Shown: positions 24,151-35,559 of the stretch, in pieces
Numbering within the stretch: position 1 is the stretch's first letter
How the letters are laid out: each line of letters starts with the position of its first letter
Assembly (NCBI RefSeq): GCF_030272615.1
Contig: NC_081413.1
Location: forward strand, 188,196,669 to 188,260,668
DNA from: Cryptomeria japonica
Taxonomy: Eukaryota > Streptophyta > Pinopsida > Cupressales > Cupressaceae
Direction of reading: 5' to 3'
Length of the DNA: 64,000 bases
Program-made: the position numbers and the translations under genes
Notes under the pieces: model-generated
What the model saw: the letters and a program-made list of their open reading frames with translations, nothing else
What the model was told of the DNA's origin: nothing
Database searches by the model: none

Positions 24151-24189
24151 TGTGGGAACTGATATTCGGACATGTTTTGTTTGTTACAG

Positions 24190-25337
24190 GAGCGGCTTGG
24201 GGTTCTTCAATCACGATAGTGATTTCCGAGGCCATGGTCTCTGATTCTGCAATTGACACAGGCGGATAGAGATGTTATTGAGAGATGTGGGTTGTCCTCT
24301 TTGTTGGACATGCCTCGGTATATCATTAACCGGGGTTTACTGACAACATTGGCAGAGAGGTGGCACAGTGACACGAACACTTTTCACTTGGCTACGGGTG
24401 AGATTACAGTCACTCCAGAGGACTGTTATCGGATTCTATAGATTCCTATGGTAGGGGCATTATTGTCTTATGAGCAGACAGAGGAGGGTGGGACAGAGGC
24501 GCTTCGCTAGTTTTTTCATGATGATCTGATTTGTGGGTATGAGATCCCTTGGTAGGAGTTCATAGATTTTGATTATGCCCCACTACCATCAGTATTAGCA
24601 GGTTTTGTAGGCAGCTTCTTGTGTCCCAACCGTAGGTTGAAGGGACTGGCAGTGGGATGGGGATTGGTTTTGGAGGATATGGTGACACAGGGTCGTCGGT
24701 TTGCATGGGGGTTCTGTATGTTGGCCCATTTGTATAGAGATTTGCATCAGGTGGTATACTTAGGCTACAACAGTTTATCAACCAGGGTCACATTATTATA
24801 GGTGTGGGCTTGGGAGCACATTCCCGCAGTGAGGCCACTTGCAGACGGAGTTAGGCTAGTTGGTCATGCCTATGCATATGGATATACAGGGATAGTTGTC
24901 CAGCGTAAGTTGATCAAGCTAGAGCATTGGAGGAGGGTGTTAGATGACATTGATATGGTTATTTGGAGACCGTATATGGAGTGTGAGGTGTGGGATGAGG
25001 ATGGGCTAGAGATGCCCTATGTATACATGTCACGATTCCTGATAGGGCAGACGCCTTTTGTGATTGAGAGGTTCCTGCACAGTCGAGTTCAACAACAGTA
25101 TGGTCGACAGCAGGGTATACCACAGAGAGCATGCTTATATGCTCGTCAGAGGCAGGATGTGCCGGAGTGGGGTCCGACTATTGATAGCATTGCGGCGATG
25201 GAGGAAGACATGCATTTGGTTGGATAGATATGGGACTATGCCTACGGGGTGGTAGATGCAGGGATGACGGAGGAGTTTGCAGCGCTCTTTGTGGCCCATG
25301 TCGTGGCATGGATATCATATCCAGTGGAGATGATTCT
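24190..25337 (+). pseudogene. Antisense plant-mobile-domain (PMD, aminotransferase-like) protein, main part
   Basis: One plus-strand frame is intact for 1148 bp with no frameshift. Motifs in order: LTQADRDVIERCGLSSLLDM, WHSDTNTFHLATGEITVTPE, DCYRIL, WGLVLEDMVTQGRRFAWGF, HLYRDLHQ, VWAWEHIPAVRPL, WRPYMECEVWDEDGL and the end WISYPVEMI. These are typical of the plant mobile domain found in MAIN/MAIL-type proteins and in transposons. Stops in frame are TAG at 24217, 24439, 24508, 24553, 24799 and 25225, and TGA at 24220. Most sit where Gln or Arg would fit. The frame runs exactly into the target duplication at 25333-25337 and resumes at 29715. Its role in the element is unknown. Confidence 0.8.
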
Positions 25338-26929
25338 TGTAGTACCCCTGCCCTAATCAATTTCTAATCTTGGTTTGACCTTGGTTAGTTTATCATAATA
25401 TAATGTTATAGTCAGATGTTTTGATTTTAGTGCATATCTGTTATTGTGGTTTTCGCACTAGTTTGTATGCGAGTTATTAATTCTCCTATTTCATGTTATT
25501 ATCTCGGGCTAACACTTTCATTAGGTTTATATATGTATGCATGTATGACTCTTGGTTGTAGGAGATTTCAGGTACAATGCCGCATGGATGCGAGGTTCAT
25601 CACCACCTCAATTGCAGGTTTGAGTGTACCTCTTTAATCCTTAGAGTTGTATTAGGTGGTTGTGAGACCCTCGTTTGACCATAGTCGTGCTCAAGTGAGC
25701 ATTGTCAGTCATCGTTGGTATTCCCTTTGGTTGGGTATGCAAGTCGTCTATCTGTTTGGCTTCTTGGGTTGCGTGTTTTGTGTATATGGTTAAATTGAGT
25801 AATTAGTCCATAGTATTTAATTGGATTAAATATGTGTTTGTGCATTAAAGATTAAGGGACTAAATTAAACAGGGTTTCTTTATGCGATTATCGTTAATTT
25901 GAATTGCTTGATTTAAACAGGGAGCAAGTTCAATTAAATAGTTAATTTTAATGTTAAAATTGTTATGTTTATGCTGTTGAAAAAGAAAGATTTAAATTTA
26001 ATTGCAATAGAATTAATTCAATCTTTTGGCATTTTTGAAATAGAAAGGTTAATTTCCATTAATTGAGAAAATCAATTTTTAAATTGAAGGGCAAATTTAA
26101 ATTATTGATATAGTTTAAAAGGATGATTTTTGTGAATTATTTTAAATAAATATTTTAATTTCAAAAATAAAATTTTGGTCAAACTTCTCCCATTTAACCT
26201 AGACTTTTGGAAAATATTGGGGATTGATATTTTTGGAAAAATACTGTTGAAAAAAAAAAGATTTTTGGAGGAAAATTTGGGGGTTTTGGAGGAAGAGAAA
26301 ATTCTTGAGCCTGCAGGTTGGACTCCTCACTAAATCTTTTCCAGGATTGCTATATGAGGTAAGATTCTGGTTTATATTTTTTGTTTCTTTGTTTATCAGA
26401 AATTGTTTTGGATTTTGAAGAAATCTGTTTGTGAAAAAAAAAAAAAAAAACTCATCTATTTGGGGAAAATGAAACAATTATAAATTTAATTCCAATCCAA
26501 TCCCCTCTTGTTCTATTTCCAATCCAAGTTTAGATCATGGTTGCTCTGATTGTTTTAAAATAAAAAAAATGAACTTGAGATTGGTTGTTTACCATGGAAA
26601 TTTGTTAAAATTCCAATTAAGTGATTTCAAATTCAAGCTTTTATCAAAGAAATCCGCTTGTGTTTGGATATATGGATGTTAATCAATCTTATTTTGCCAA
26701 TATGGATTTGGTTTTAGAGAAATCCTCCCATTTCTAGATCTGGGTATTTGAATTTGCCAATATTGGAAACCCATGCTTTCTGGAAATAAATAAAAATTTT
26801 ATTTAAAGTCACTGGGACTGTATTTTTTTATTTACTGTGTGTTTAACAGTAAAGTTTTTTTGTTTTTTTAAATAAAAATTAAAAAAAACAAAGAGAAAAA
26901 AAATAATTATACCCCCTCCCCACATGGCT

Positions 26930-27150
26930 GAGTTTCCCCACCACGTGGAAGGAGGGGTGCTGCGTATCCCCTTTGGGGCAGCAGCGCTCCCCATGGGGTG
27001 CTGCGTGCTCCCTTTGGGGGCAACAGCGCTCCCCATGGGGTGTTGCGTGCTCCCATTGGGAAGCAGCGCTTCCCCAAGGGGCAGCTGAGCTCCCAAGGGG
27101 GGGGGGGGGGGGGGGCACGTGGGGTTCCACGTGGGTACCCTCCCCCCATT
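26930..27150. repeat. GC-rich island with CCCCATGGGG palindromes and a 19-base G run
   Basis: In an AT-rich setting, tandem units of about 45 bp repeat cagcgctccccatggggtgc and gctccc..ttggg. They end in a run of 19 G at 27097-27115 and an acgtgg pair (cacgtggggttccacgtggg). Palindromes and the G run could form hairpins or a quadruplex. Length of the G run may be unreliable. Confidence 0.8.
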
Positions 27151-27239
27151 TAATATGATTAAAAAAAAAAAAAAAGGTTTTTTTATATATTTTTTTATTT
27201 TCAAAAAAATATAATATTTTAATATAATTTAATGATTAC

Positions 27240-27335
27240 TCCATTCTTTCCTACCGGTGCCCACACTGAATGGAGATGTAATAATTTTATAAAAGAAATA
27301 AAATTTGGCTTCGGCCTTTTATTGATCAAAAAAAT
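27240..27335 (+). repeat. Possible LINE/SINE-like 3' tail
   Basis: The phrase ggcttcggccttttattgat followed by caaaaaaata resembles the 3' end of plant non-LTR elements. No body or target duplication was identified. Confidence 0.25.
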
Positions 27336-29714
27336 ATATATAATTTAATGATTAAATTTAAATTAAGTTTTTTTTAATCATGATTAAGTTTGACATTAAA
27401 TAATAATTCATGAATAATTTATTATTAATTAATTGTATAGTGTTAAATATACATTAATTAATATTTAAATCTCATTTTATTATTAATGCATACTTTTCTA
27501 ATTAAATACTTGATTTATTAATTTCGTTATTAATTATTAATTTATTATATTTAATTAATCATGGATTAATAAATATATTCATTAATTAATAGTTAATTTT
27601 GGATCCTTCTATATGCGCATAAGGAAGTAATTTTTGGATTTTGGAAATGATTATCTACTTTTGGATTCCTTATATATTTATGTTTCCTTGATCTGTATGG
27701 TGTAACTAGGCTTGGAAAATATGAAATTGGAGAGATTGGTTTTGAGCCAGTATGAGAACGATGTTTTATTTGAAGAATAAATATCTTATTTAGTTGGTTA
27801 ATGATTATTTAATTATATCCCTATGAACTTGGTTTAAAAACTCATAATGAGGCATTTATGTATGTTCAAGGCAATTGAACTTTAGAGAGTTAGAAAACCA
27901 AGAACAACCTGTACCTAAATGAGGTAGATAACTGCAATCTAACTTAGATCATTTAGAAAACTTGATCGACATTTAATGTTTAAATTAATTTGGAAAAAGA
28001 TTGTATCTACATATTATTACTTATGCAAGTTTAATTTCTGTATTCGCTCTTACTTAAGTAATGGCAAGTTTTGATTTGTTTGATTGGACCCTATCGTATG
28101 GATTGATTTGGGTACCTGTTCCAGTCCTCGGTTTCAAGTTTGACTATTGTTTTGTGGTAGTGTCGTAATTGGTCATATCCTTTATGCAGGTGTCAAATGA
28201 TGTTTTGCGGTTGACCATAGTTGGTCAGGTTTCTAGTTAGAGTACTGTCAGTTAGTGCACTGCATAAGAAGTTGTGTTTGACCAAACGATTGTTCCTTCC
28301 ATTTTGAACTTCATTCATCTGACCATGTGTATTTCTTGGTTTTTGAGTTCGTCTAAGTATAGTCTAGTGTCGTATGGGGAAGTGGCTTTCGATTGGGGGT
28401 CGCACCCAAAGTGGCTGTTGGGTAACCCATCAAAAGTGAGTCTAATAAGTGATTACCTAACAATAGATTAGAAAGTTAATCTCTAAGTAAGATAATTGTG
28501 CCTCACACATGGGATGAGTGCTAACACAGACTCGACATGCTGTGAGAAGGCCTGAAATGGCGAACCATCATCTTTGTCTTCATGAGAGGATGTGTGGGTC
28601 CACATGAGGCTTGGATGGGTTGGAGGTTTGGATTAGGTTGCCAAGGTAACCCAGTGTATAGGGCCGGAACCTATGAAGACCTGCCATGGTAACCATACCA
28701 GTTGTGTGATGACACTTGTCCCTACGTACTCTAGTGTGTTGTTGTATTGTCCTGATAGGAGCACATTTGTGGTCCTCTTATTGTCTATGCCCTTGTGAGT
28801 ACCAGTTTTATGTTAGACCTTGGGTTGTGATGACTCAGTTTTGTGGATGTCCAAATGGACCTTTGTATTAGCTTCGATTATGTTCAGCTGGATCCTTTCC
28901 TTTTCAGGGATCGTTTATGTATTTATTGACCGATGCGGTCGTTTGTATATTGATTATGTTTCGCCTTGATGGTAGGATTGTAAATTATGAGAACCTCATG
29001 TATTCGTAACTTTATTATTTATCAGAGGGGTCTTGCAGTTGAGCAGACCCAGAGATGTAGCCCTTTAGGGGTGAACTCCGAGATCATCTTGGTGTTATGT
29101 GATGCTTTTATTCTTATGTTTCATGTTTAGTGTTAGCATGTATGAATTGACATTTTGATAGAATGTATAAGTGGATAAGATGGAATTAATTTTAAATGCA
29201 TGTATGCAGTCCTCTCTTGGATGCAGTAAATTGGATCATGAATGAATGTAGCTTAGTATAATGGATTACATTCAGTTATTGTTAAGGAAATTAAGTATGC
29301 ATGGGAAGAACTCATTAGATTATGATGAAATTAAAGTGTGTTATTAAATTAGTTGTATGACTTAAATTCTCATGAAAAGTATGAATGAAGAATATAGATA
29401 AATCTTAATGGATGAACCTTATCTTGTGAATTATATTTTCATCTATCTGTAAGAAATTTCCTTGTTTAAGAATTATCTCGTTATCAACTAATCAGCTTAT
29501 TGGATTTATTAGTGTGAGTTAAGTGAGTTGTGGAATTAAGTAATCACGTTGGAAAACTCTTTAGGTGTTAGTTGATGTCTTCCGCTATGTAATCTGAATC
29601 TTTTATATCTCGTTGTATCTCAATGTTGTGTTTATCTAAAAAAAAATTATTGCACTTCATTTGTATGTTTTAGCTTTATCCCTTCAGGGTTTCCTGGCGG
29701 GGCATTACAATTCT

Positions 29715-30720
29715 CGCATTTGATGATGATGAGGATGAGCAGCCTGAGAGGCTGGGGAGATAGAGAGATGAGGGAGAGGAGCTGGAGGAGGGATATGGGG
29801 ATGGTGGAGGAGATGACGAGGGAGATGGGAGGGGAGGTGGTCGAGGGAGACGTGGAGATAAAGCAGGGAGAGGAGATAGAGGGAGGAGAAGAGATAGAGG
29901 GATGAGAGGAGATAGAGGAGAAGATGGTGGAGATAGAGGGATGCGAGGAGATAGAGGAGGAGATGGTGGAGATAGAGGGATGCGAGGAGATAGAGGAGGA
30001 GATGGTGGAGATAGAGGGATGTGAGGAGATAGAGGAGGAGATGGTGGAGATAGAGGGATGCGAGGAGATAGAGTAGTGAGGTGAGCAGTTGATGAGAGAG
30101 GGAGAGGAGTTTTGGCAGTTGGAGTTGGTGGAGTGGGTGAGGTTATAGCAGTTGTGGGTGGGATGGATGAGTTTAGGTGGCCTACCCAGAGGAGGAGATC
30201 AGATGTGTTATCACCACCGACACCGAGGACAGGGACAGGGACAAGGGGTACCAGGACACAGGTACCCCTCTAGATTCAGATACCCACCCATTGAGAGGAT
30301 GCACAGATTAGGTCCTTATAGTTGTCAGTGCAATAGTTACAGGTACAGGTATTAGCCCAGTAGCGTCAGATTACGTAGATTATCGCAGAGCGAGATATAG
30401 TGTTAGAGCGCTTAGGTTGAGCAGAGGCTCGTGCGGATAGCCTGGAGAGAGTGGCGACCAGTGGTTCCATGAGAGACACATTGAGAGAGATGCAGTATGC
30501 AACCAAGGAGATTGAGTACTATAGACGCGCTATATGAGGAGGCAGTTCCTAGAGATCACAAAGCTCCTAGTTATGTTGCGGTGAGATCCAGTCGATTCAG
30601 GTAGACTCATTCGGGGATGGAGAGCAAAGGTGTGACTGGGCCGCCTCGTCATGATCCACCTGGAGATCCAAGTGCCAGGACATCTGCTGTGAGACCATCG
30701 GCCTCAGGAGATAGTCATAC
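29715..30720 (+). pseudogene. C-terminal part of the antisense PMD protein (acidic, then Gly/Arg/Asp repeats)
   Basis: After the insertion the PMD frame continues LAFDDDEDEQPERLGR, then TAG at 29761, then an Asp/Gly/Arg-rich tail. 13-residue repeats (GDRGMRGDRGGDG) are coded by 39-bp tandem units at about 29890-30070. One repeat has TGA where its sisters have CGA (30022), direct evidence of C to T decay. Further on the frame degrades. The text to about 30720 (Met/Arg/Glu-rich, helical on the plus strand) looks like a diverged C-terminus, but no domain is recognised. RGG-like tails often bind RNA; that is only an analogy. Confidence 0.6.
29890..30075 (+). repeat. 39-bp in-frame tandem repeats
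   Basis: Four to five copies of gatagagggatgcgaggaga plus tagaggaggagatggtgga follow one another almost perfectly. The length is a multiple of three and the frame is that of the PMD protein tail. Confidence 0.9.
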
Positions 30721-30798
30721 CTGAGAGACTTGTCTCCATTGTATTTTGATCATTGTGTTGTATTTTGGACAGAAATGACATCTTTTGTATACTTGACC

Positions 30799-30900
<102 letters not shown>

Positions 30901-31049
30901 GACACTGGTTTCTTTAATCCACATGTGATGTGTTTTATGGATGATGGTTTATGCATTGATGTGATGGTTCTATGATGATGATGCAATGCTTAGATAAATG
31001 CTTGTGATTTGATATTGATGGATATGATTGGATGATGCATGATGCAATG

Positions 31050-31295
31050 ATATGATTTGTGAGATGTATGATAATGATATGGTGTGAGATGTATCTTGAA
31101 AATGAGATGTATGATAATGATATGTTGTGAGATGTATCTTGAAAATGAGATGTATGATAATGGCATGCTGTGAGATGTATCTTGAAAATGAGATGTATGA
31201 TAATGATATGCTGTGAAATGTATCTTGAAAATGAGATGTATGATAATGATATCCTGTGAGATGTATCTTGAAAATGAGATGTATGATAATGATAT
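31050..31295. repeat. 43-bp tandem repeats
   Basis: Five copies of atgagatgtatgataatgat followed by atgttgtgagatgtatcttgaaa occur in the T2 3' region, with few differences. Confidence 0.9.
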
Positions 31296-31299
31296 GCAA

Positions 31300-32290
31300 C
31301 TAATTGTAAAATGATATGCAGCTAATTGATCATCCTCATTCTTCCTTTTGTCATTCCTGCATAGTCACATGTTGTTGCTTTCTTTGTTTTTATCATCATT
31401 GAGTTGTTTTGATATGTTAAAAATTTATACAAGCATAATGGTATAATTGAACCATAATGATCTGAGAAAAATTTACATGAATTTTGATATTGCAAGATGA
31501 CACAAGTGTCGAGGTATAATTGAACCAAGACGACCTGAGTGCTGCTTGCGTAAAAATAGACAAGAGTAAACCATTTGTATGCACAAAGTGGAATAATGTC
31601 TTCAGTGATATGCTTTGAATCACGTCTCGAGACAAGTATTTGCACAGTACAAGTGATCGCCTCACAGACAGAAAACTAAAAAAATTCGAAGTCCCCAATC
31701 ACTTTCTCTAGCTCGATGCATCATTGAGAAAATTTAGGGGATCCAATAGTTCAAAAGAGTTCAAGTGCAAAAATAGTCGAAACTTCATGCAAGATGTAAA
31801 CAATTTATACTTCAGAAAATCATTCATCGCGTGTTGCGAAGTTGTTTTAAGTGGATCAATGTTTTTGTTCTCTTCGACAGCTGGAGTTTTTCTTGACGGG
31901 ATTTTATTGTCATGTTGTGATTTTTGTTTTGCTGACATGATGGAATTTAGATGAATGATGCCCCTAGATAGATTTACCTATCGATGTGGATATGTGCAGT
32001 GATTACCAAGCCATGTTGGGATATGATGAACTAATATTCAGATAAGCAAGGATAATGACTATGCTAAGTATGTCATGGACAATGCTGTTTTGATAAAGTG
32101 TTGGGCAATGGCCAGTGGTGTTTAATTTTGGATACAAAAGTTAGGAGAAAAGATAGATAGAGGATTTGTTCTCTCACAAGTAGGGCATGTTGCCAGGTTT
32201 TCACCATTTGTTTTTATTGCACCTCTTTGTTTTGGTTTTTTGTATTTTTCGGATTTTTTGATTTTTTGTATTTTTCACTTTGTCTGTGCA
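31300..32290 (-). other. T2 region between integrase and the antisense gene, no clear gene
   Basis: Short open frames on both strands have no recognisable domain. A T-rich run lies at about 32210-32290, just past the integrase C-terminus. It probably holds the 3' ends of both the sense and antisense transcripts. Confidence 0.4.
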
Positions 32291-32299
32291 TTAGACTGC

Positions 32300-33400
32300 T
32301 CAATTATAGTATTTCTTTAGATGGATGTTGTTGGTTGGTTCATCGAGCACATCGCATCCCGAAGTTGTTAGCTTATAGGTCCCTGATCCATAGGCTGAGA
32401 TGATGACATAGGGACCCAACCAGTTAGGTTCAAACTTCCCATTCTTTTCTTGATCCTGTTGATTTCTGGGATTTTCCTTGAGTACGAGATCACCGACTTT
32501 AAAAATCCTAGGGATGACCTTGTGGTTGTAGCTTCGACACATGCATTGCTGGTATGCTTTGAGGTGATTATAGGCATGTTGTCGCTTTTCATCTAGAAGT
32601 TCTAGCTCTTTTGTCTGTTTACTTGATACTCCTCATTCGGAATGAGGCCTTTCAAAGATACTCTGAGTGAGGGAATTTCTACCTCAAGAGGTAAAATTGC
32701 TTCTGATCCATACACCAATGAATATGGCGTAGCTCCTGTAGGTGTCCAGATGCTAGTTCTGTATGCCCAAAGTGTCGGATTGAGTTGCACATGACAATCC
32801 TCCCCTGCATCATTTACTATCTTCTTGAGGATTTTCAATATTGTTTTATTTGATGCCTCTGCTTGACCATTCCCTTGTGGGTAGTAAGGTGTAGAGAAAC
32901 GATGTTGGATTTTGAATCATTCACAGAGTTCTCGCACATCCTAGTTTTTGAAAGGACATCCATTATCTGTGGTGATGGAACTGGGAATGTCGTATCTACA
33001 GATCATATAATTAAGAATAAAAGAGGCAATTTGTTTTCCACTTATTGTGGTCATGGGGACTGCTTCGATCCATTTTGTAAAATATTTTGTTGCAATGATA
33101 ATGAACTTGTGTCCATTTGAAGATGAAGGGTGTATTTTGCCTACTAAGTCCAGTCCCCACTGACAGAAAGGCCAAGATGTTGTAAATGGCTACAACTCTT
33201 GTGTTGGTGCATGTATAAGATTGCCATGGATTTGGCATTTAGGACATTTTTTTGCAAAATGATAGGAGTCTTTTTCCATTGTCGGCTAGTAATTTCCCAT
33301 TCTTAGAAGTTTTTTAGCAAGAGTAGGACCACTTGAATGTGTGCCATAGATACCTCTATGAAGCTCTTGTAAAGCAGAGTCACATTCATTACAATAAAGG
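32300..33400 (-). pseudogene. T2 integrase
   Basis: Minus-strand pieces in order: a zinc-binding N-terminal region with KCPKCQIHG, then the catalytic core. The core carries the DDE triad: first Asp in WGLDLVGKIHP, second in ITTDNGCPF, Glu in GNGQAEASNK. Next come WAYRTSIWTPTGATPYSLVY and GSEAILPLEVEIPS, then a C-terminal part with WLGPYVI and LKKYYN. Frames change between 33238, 32838 and 32542 and stops are present. The order RT-RNase H-integrase is that of Ty3/gypsy. It inserts element DNA into the chromosome. Confidence 0.85.
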
Positions 33401-33659
33401 CAACGAAGAAGAGTACCATCTAGACCTCGACAGTAAAGAGTATCAGCAGTTAGAGTGTAACGGGCGGCTTGCTAGATAAAGTTGCATTTTTTATTTCGAG
33501 ATAAGTCAATGGGTAGGGTATTGGTTTTGAGATATTCATATATTGTTCCATATAATGGAGAGTCTGAACCGATTAAGGCATAGATAACATGGGATGCAGA
33601 ATTGTCATAGGCTAGGGAAAATAGTTGCTCTACCAGAAACTCATAACGATTTTGTTGTG

Positions 33660-34100
33660 CTAGAATTTGTAATAGTGAAGCGTTAGTAGCCATTGCATCA
33701 GATGCTCTGTTGTCCAACCTTGGTATTGGTCAAAGGTGATGTGTACAAAATACTGTTTGAAATCATCCACCATTCTTTTGTATGGCAGCAGGTTGTCATC
33801 TTTTGTCTGATAGTCATTATTGATCTGATTTATGACTAGTTGGGAATCTCCATAGACCTTCAATTCCATGATTCTCCATTCCATGACCATTTTGATTCCT
33901 GTAACCAGTGCCTTATAATCATCAATGTTATTTGTGCATGGAAACATGAGTATATATGATCTTGGTATGGTGTGTCCTTCAAGAGTGATGAACAAGATGC
34001 CGACACCTGAGCCATGTTGAGTGTAGGAACCATCAAAGTACAGGGTCCATTGCTTGGTGGTAACAGTAAGAACATCCCTATCTGGAAATTTGATCTCCAT
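33660..34100 (-). pseudogene. T2 second RNase H domain (archaeal-type, Tat hallmark)
   Basis: A 146-codon ORF contains WTLYFDGSYTQHGSGVGILF with the first catalytic Asp, CTNNIDDYKALV where AEYEAL is usual in this family, and VYGDSQLVINQI with the third acidic residue. Archaeal-type RNase H in addition to the normal gypsy RNase H is known from the Tat branch. The change of the usual Glu to Asp at the second acidic position may weaken activity. An ATG-led frame here is probably internal to a longer pol. Confidence 0.75.
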
Positions 34101-34129
34101 TGGTTGTTTATCTAGTAGTGGTGTGTTAG

Positions 34130-34611
34130 CTAATTGATCTGCAATTACCTGTCCTTTGATAGCTCAATACTCTGTGTAGTGGATATCAAATTCATTGAGA
34201 ATCATGACCCATTTAGCTAGTCTACCTGTGAGAGCTGCTTTGCTGAGTAAATAATTGAGAGGATCAATTTTGGCTATTAGCTTGATTGTGTGAGCTAGCA
34301 TGTAATGTCGAAACTTTTGAGAAGCGAAGACTACAACTAAGCAAGCTTTCTCAATGAATGTGTAATTGAGCTCATATCCATTTAATGTTCTGCTGATGTA
34401 ATATATAGCTCGTTCCTTGCCTTCTTGATCTTCTTGTGCTAATAGGAATAAGTGGCTTTCCTGCTATTGGTGGTACTAGAACTGGTGGGTTCATTAGATA
34501 TTGCTTGATTTGATAGAATGATTCTGCACATTTTGCTTCCCATCTAAATGGTACAGTCTTGTGTAGCAAATGATTGAATGGTAGACTTTTATCTCCTAGT
34601 TGGGCGATGAA
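34130..34611 (-). pseudogene. T2 first RNase H/connection region
   Basis: Between RT and the second RNase H, fragments such as PFRWEAKCAESFYQIKQYLM and PPVLVPP match the start of the gypsy RNase H (the F.W...C..AF..LK pattern). The rest is broken by stops and frame changes. Confidence 0.6.
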
Positions 34612-35553
34612 TCACCTGATTGATTGGAGTTGTCCTTGTAGAGATCTGAGTTGGCTAATGTTCTTGGGAGGTGGCATTTCCATGATGGCCTGCACCTTTG
34701 TTGGATCTGCTTCAATGCCTTTTGCTGACACGATGTAGCCTAATAATTTACCTGATGTTACCCCGAAGACACACTTCTTAGGGTTGAGCCTAACTTGGAA
34801 TTTCTCCAATCTTTCAAAAAATTTCTCTAGTATGCCCAAATGTTCTGCCCAGGTAAATGACTTAGCCAATAAATCATCCACATAGTCTTCCATGAAGGTA
34901 TGCATCATATCATGAAAGATTATCATCATTGCTCGTTGATAAGTTGCTTCAACATTCTTTAAGCCAAAAGGCATGACATTCCAACAATACGTTCCCCAAG
35001 GATAGGTAAACGTTGTTTTATCTTGATCCTCTGGAGCTATCTTGATTTGATTATAGCCAGAAAAACCATCCATTAATGATAGCATTGCATGGCCTGTTGT
35101 GAGGTCTACAATTATGTCAATGCTGGGCAAAAGAAAGTCATCCTTTGGACAAGCTTTGTTAACATCCCTGAAATATGTACATATCTTGATGTTGTTGTCT
35201 GGTATTGAAATTGGTACAATATTTGAAATCCATTCAACATAGTCGATAGGTCAAATAAATCTGACGTCTAATAGTTTCTTTAGTTCAACTTTGACAAGTA
35301 ATGCCACATGTGGATTCATCTTTCTCAACTTTTGCTTGACTGGCTTAGCTCCTAGAGCAATAGATAAGTGATGCATGATTAAGTGTGGATCAGTCTCTGG
35401 CATATCTGCATAGGACCAAGCAAAATTGATTTGCTTCTCTTTGAAGAGTTTGATAAACTCTAGCTTTTTTGCATCTGTCAGATATTCTGCTAGGTGTATG
35501 TTTTTGGCTACTTCTATTATACCAATGTTGATGGATTGAGTGGGCTCAATCAA
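34612..35553 (-). pseudogene. T2 reverse transcriptase
   Basis: The N-terminal part ends in KLRKMNPHVALLVKVELKKL, followed by stops around 35250. The core then runs LSLMDGFSGYNQIKIAPEDQ, TFTYPWGTYCWNVMPFGLKN, ATYQRAM and the catalytic box YVDDLL at about 34875, then LNPKKCVFGV and LLGYIVSAKGIEADPTKV. All of this lies in one frame from 35130. It copies element RNA into DNA. The usual NAGATYQRAM has become NVEATYQRAM. Confidence 0.9.
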
Positions 35554-35559
35554 TATGGG

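Larger units (their letters stand above)
22784..24189 (+). other. Proposed leader intron of the antisense PMD gene
   Basis: A 1406-bp interval begins GTAAGTT and ends TTGTTACAG. It holds the TAGCGCAT word array and the 74-bp tandem repeats but no coding signal. Confidence 0.4.
25338..29709. mobile_element. 4372-bp solo-LTR-like insertion with ATTCT target duplication
   Basis: The left end TGTAGTACCCCTGCC and right end GGCGGGGCATTACA form an imperfect terminal inverted pair with TG...CA ends. The 5-bp sequence ATTCT flanks both sides (25333-25337 and 29710-29714). Removing the insert plus one ATTCT restores the PMD reading frame. I see no pol motifs, PBS or internal LTR pair, so this is either an exceptionally long solo LTR or a non-autonomous element. 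It contains the GC island at 26.9-27.15 kb. Confidence 0.75.

Noticed and set aside
23810-24259. 149-codon minus-strand ORF
   Set aside because: Formed by 74-bp tandem repeats inside the proposed antisense leader intron; no domain.
24190-25337. Active aminotransferase enzyme
   Set aside because: The aminotransferase-like label is historical for the plant mobile domain; no cofactor lysine motif is recognisable and the gene is broken by stops.
26809-27204. Pro/Gly-rich open frames around the GC island
   Set aside because: Produced by poly(G) and GC-rich tandem repeats; start and end outside any coding context.
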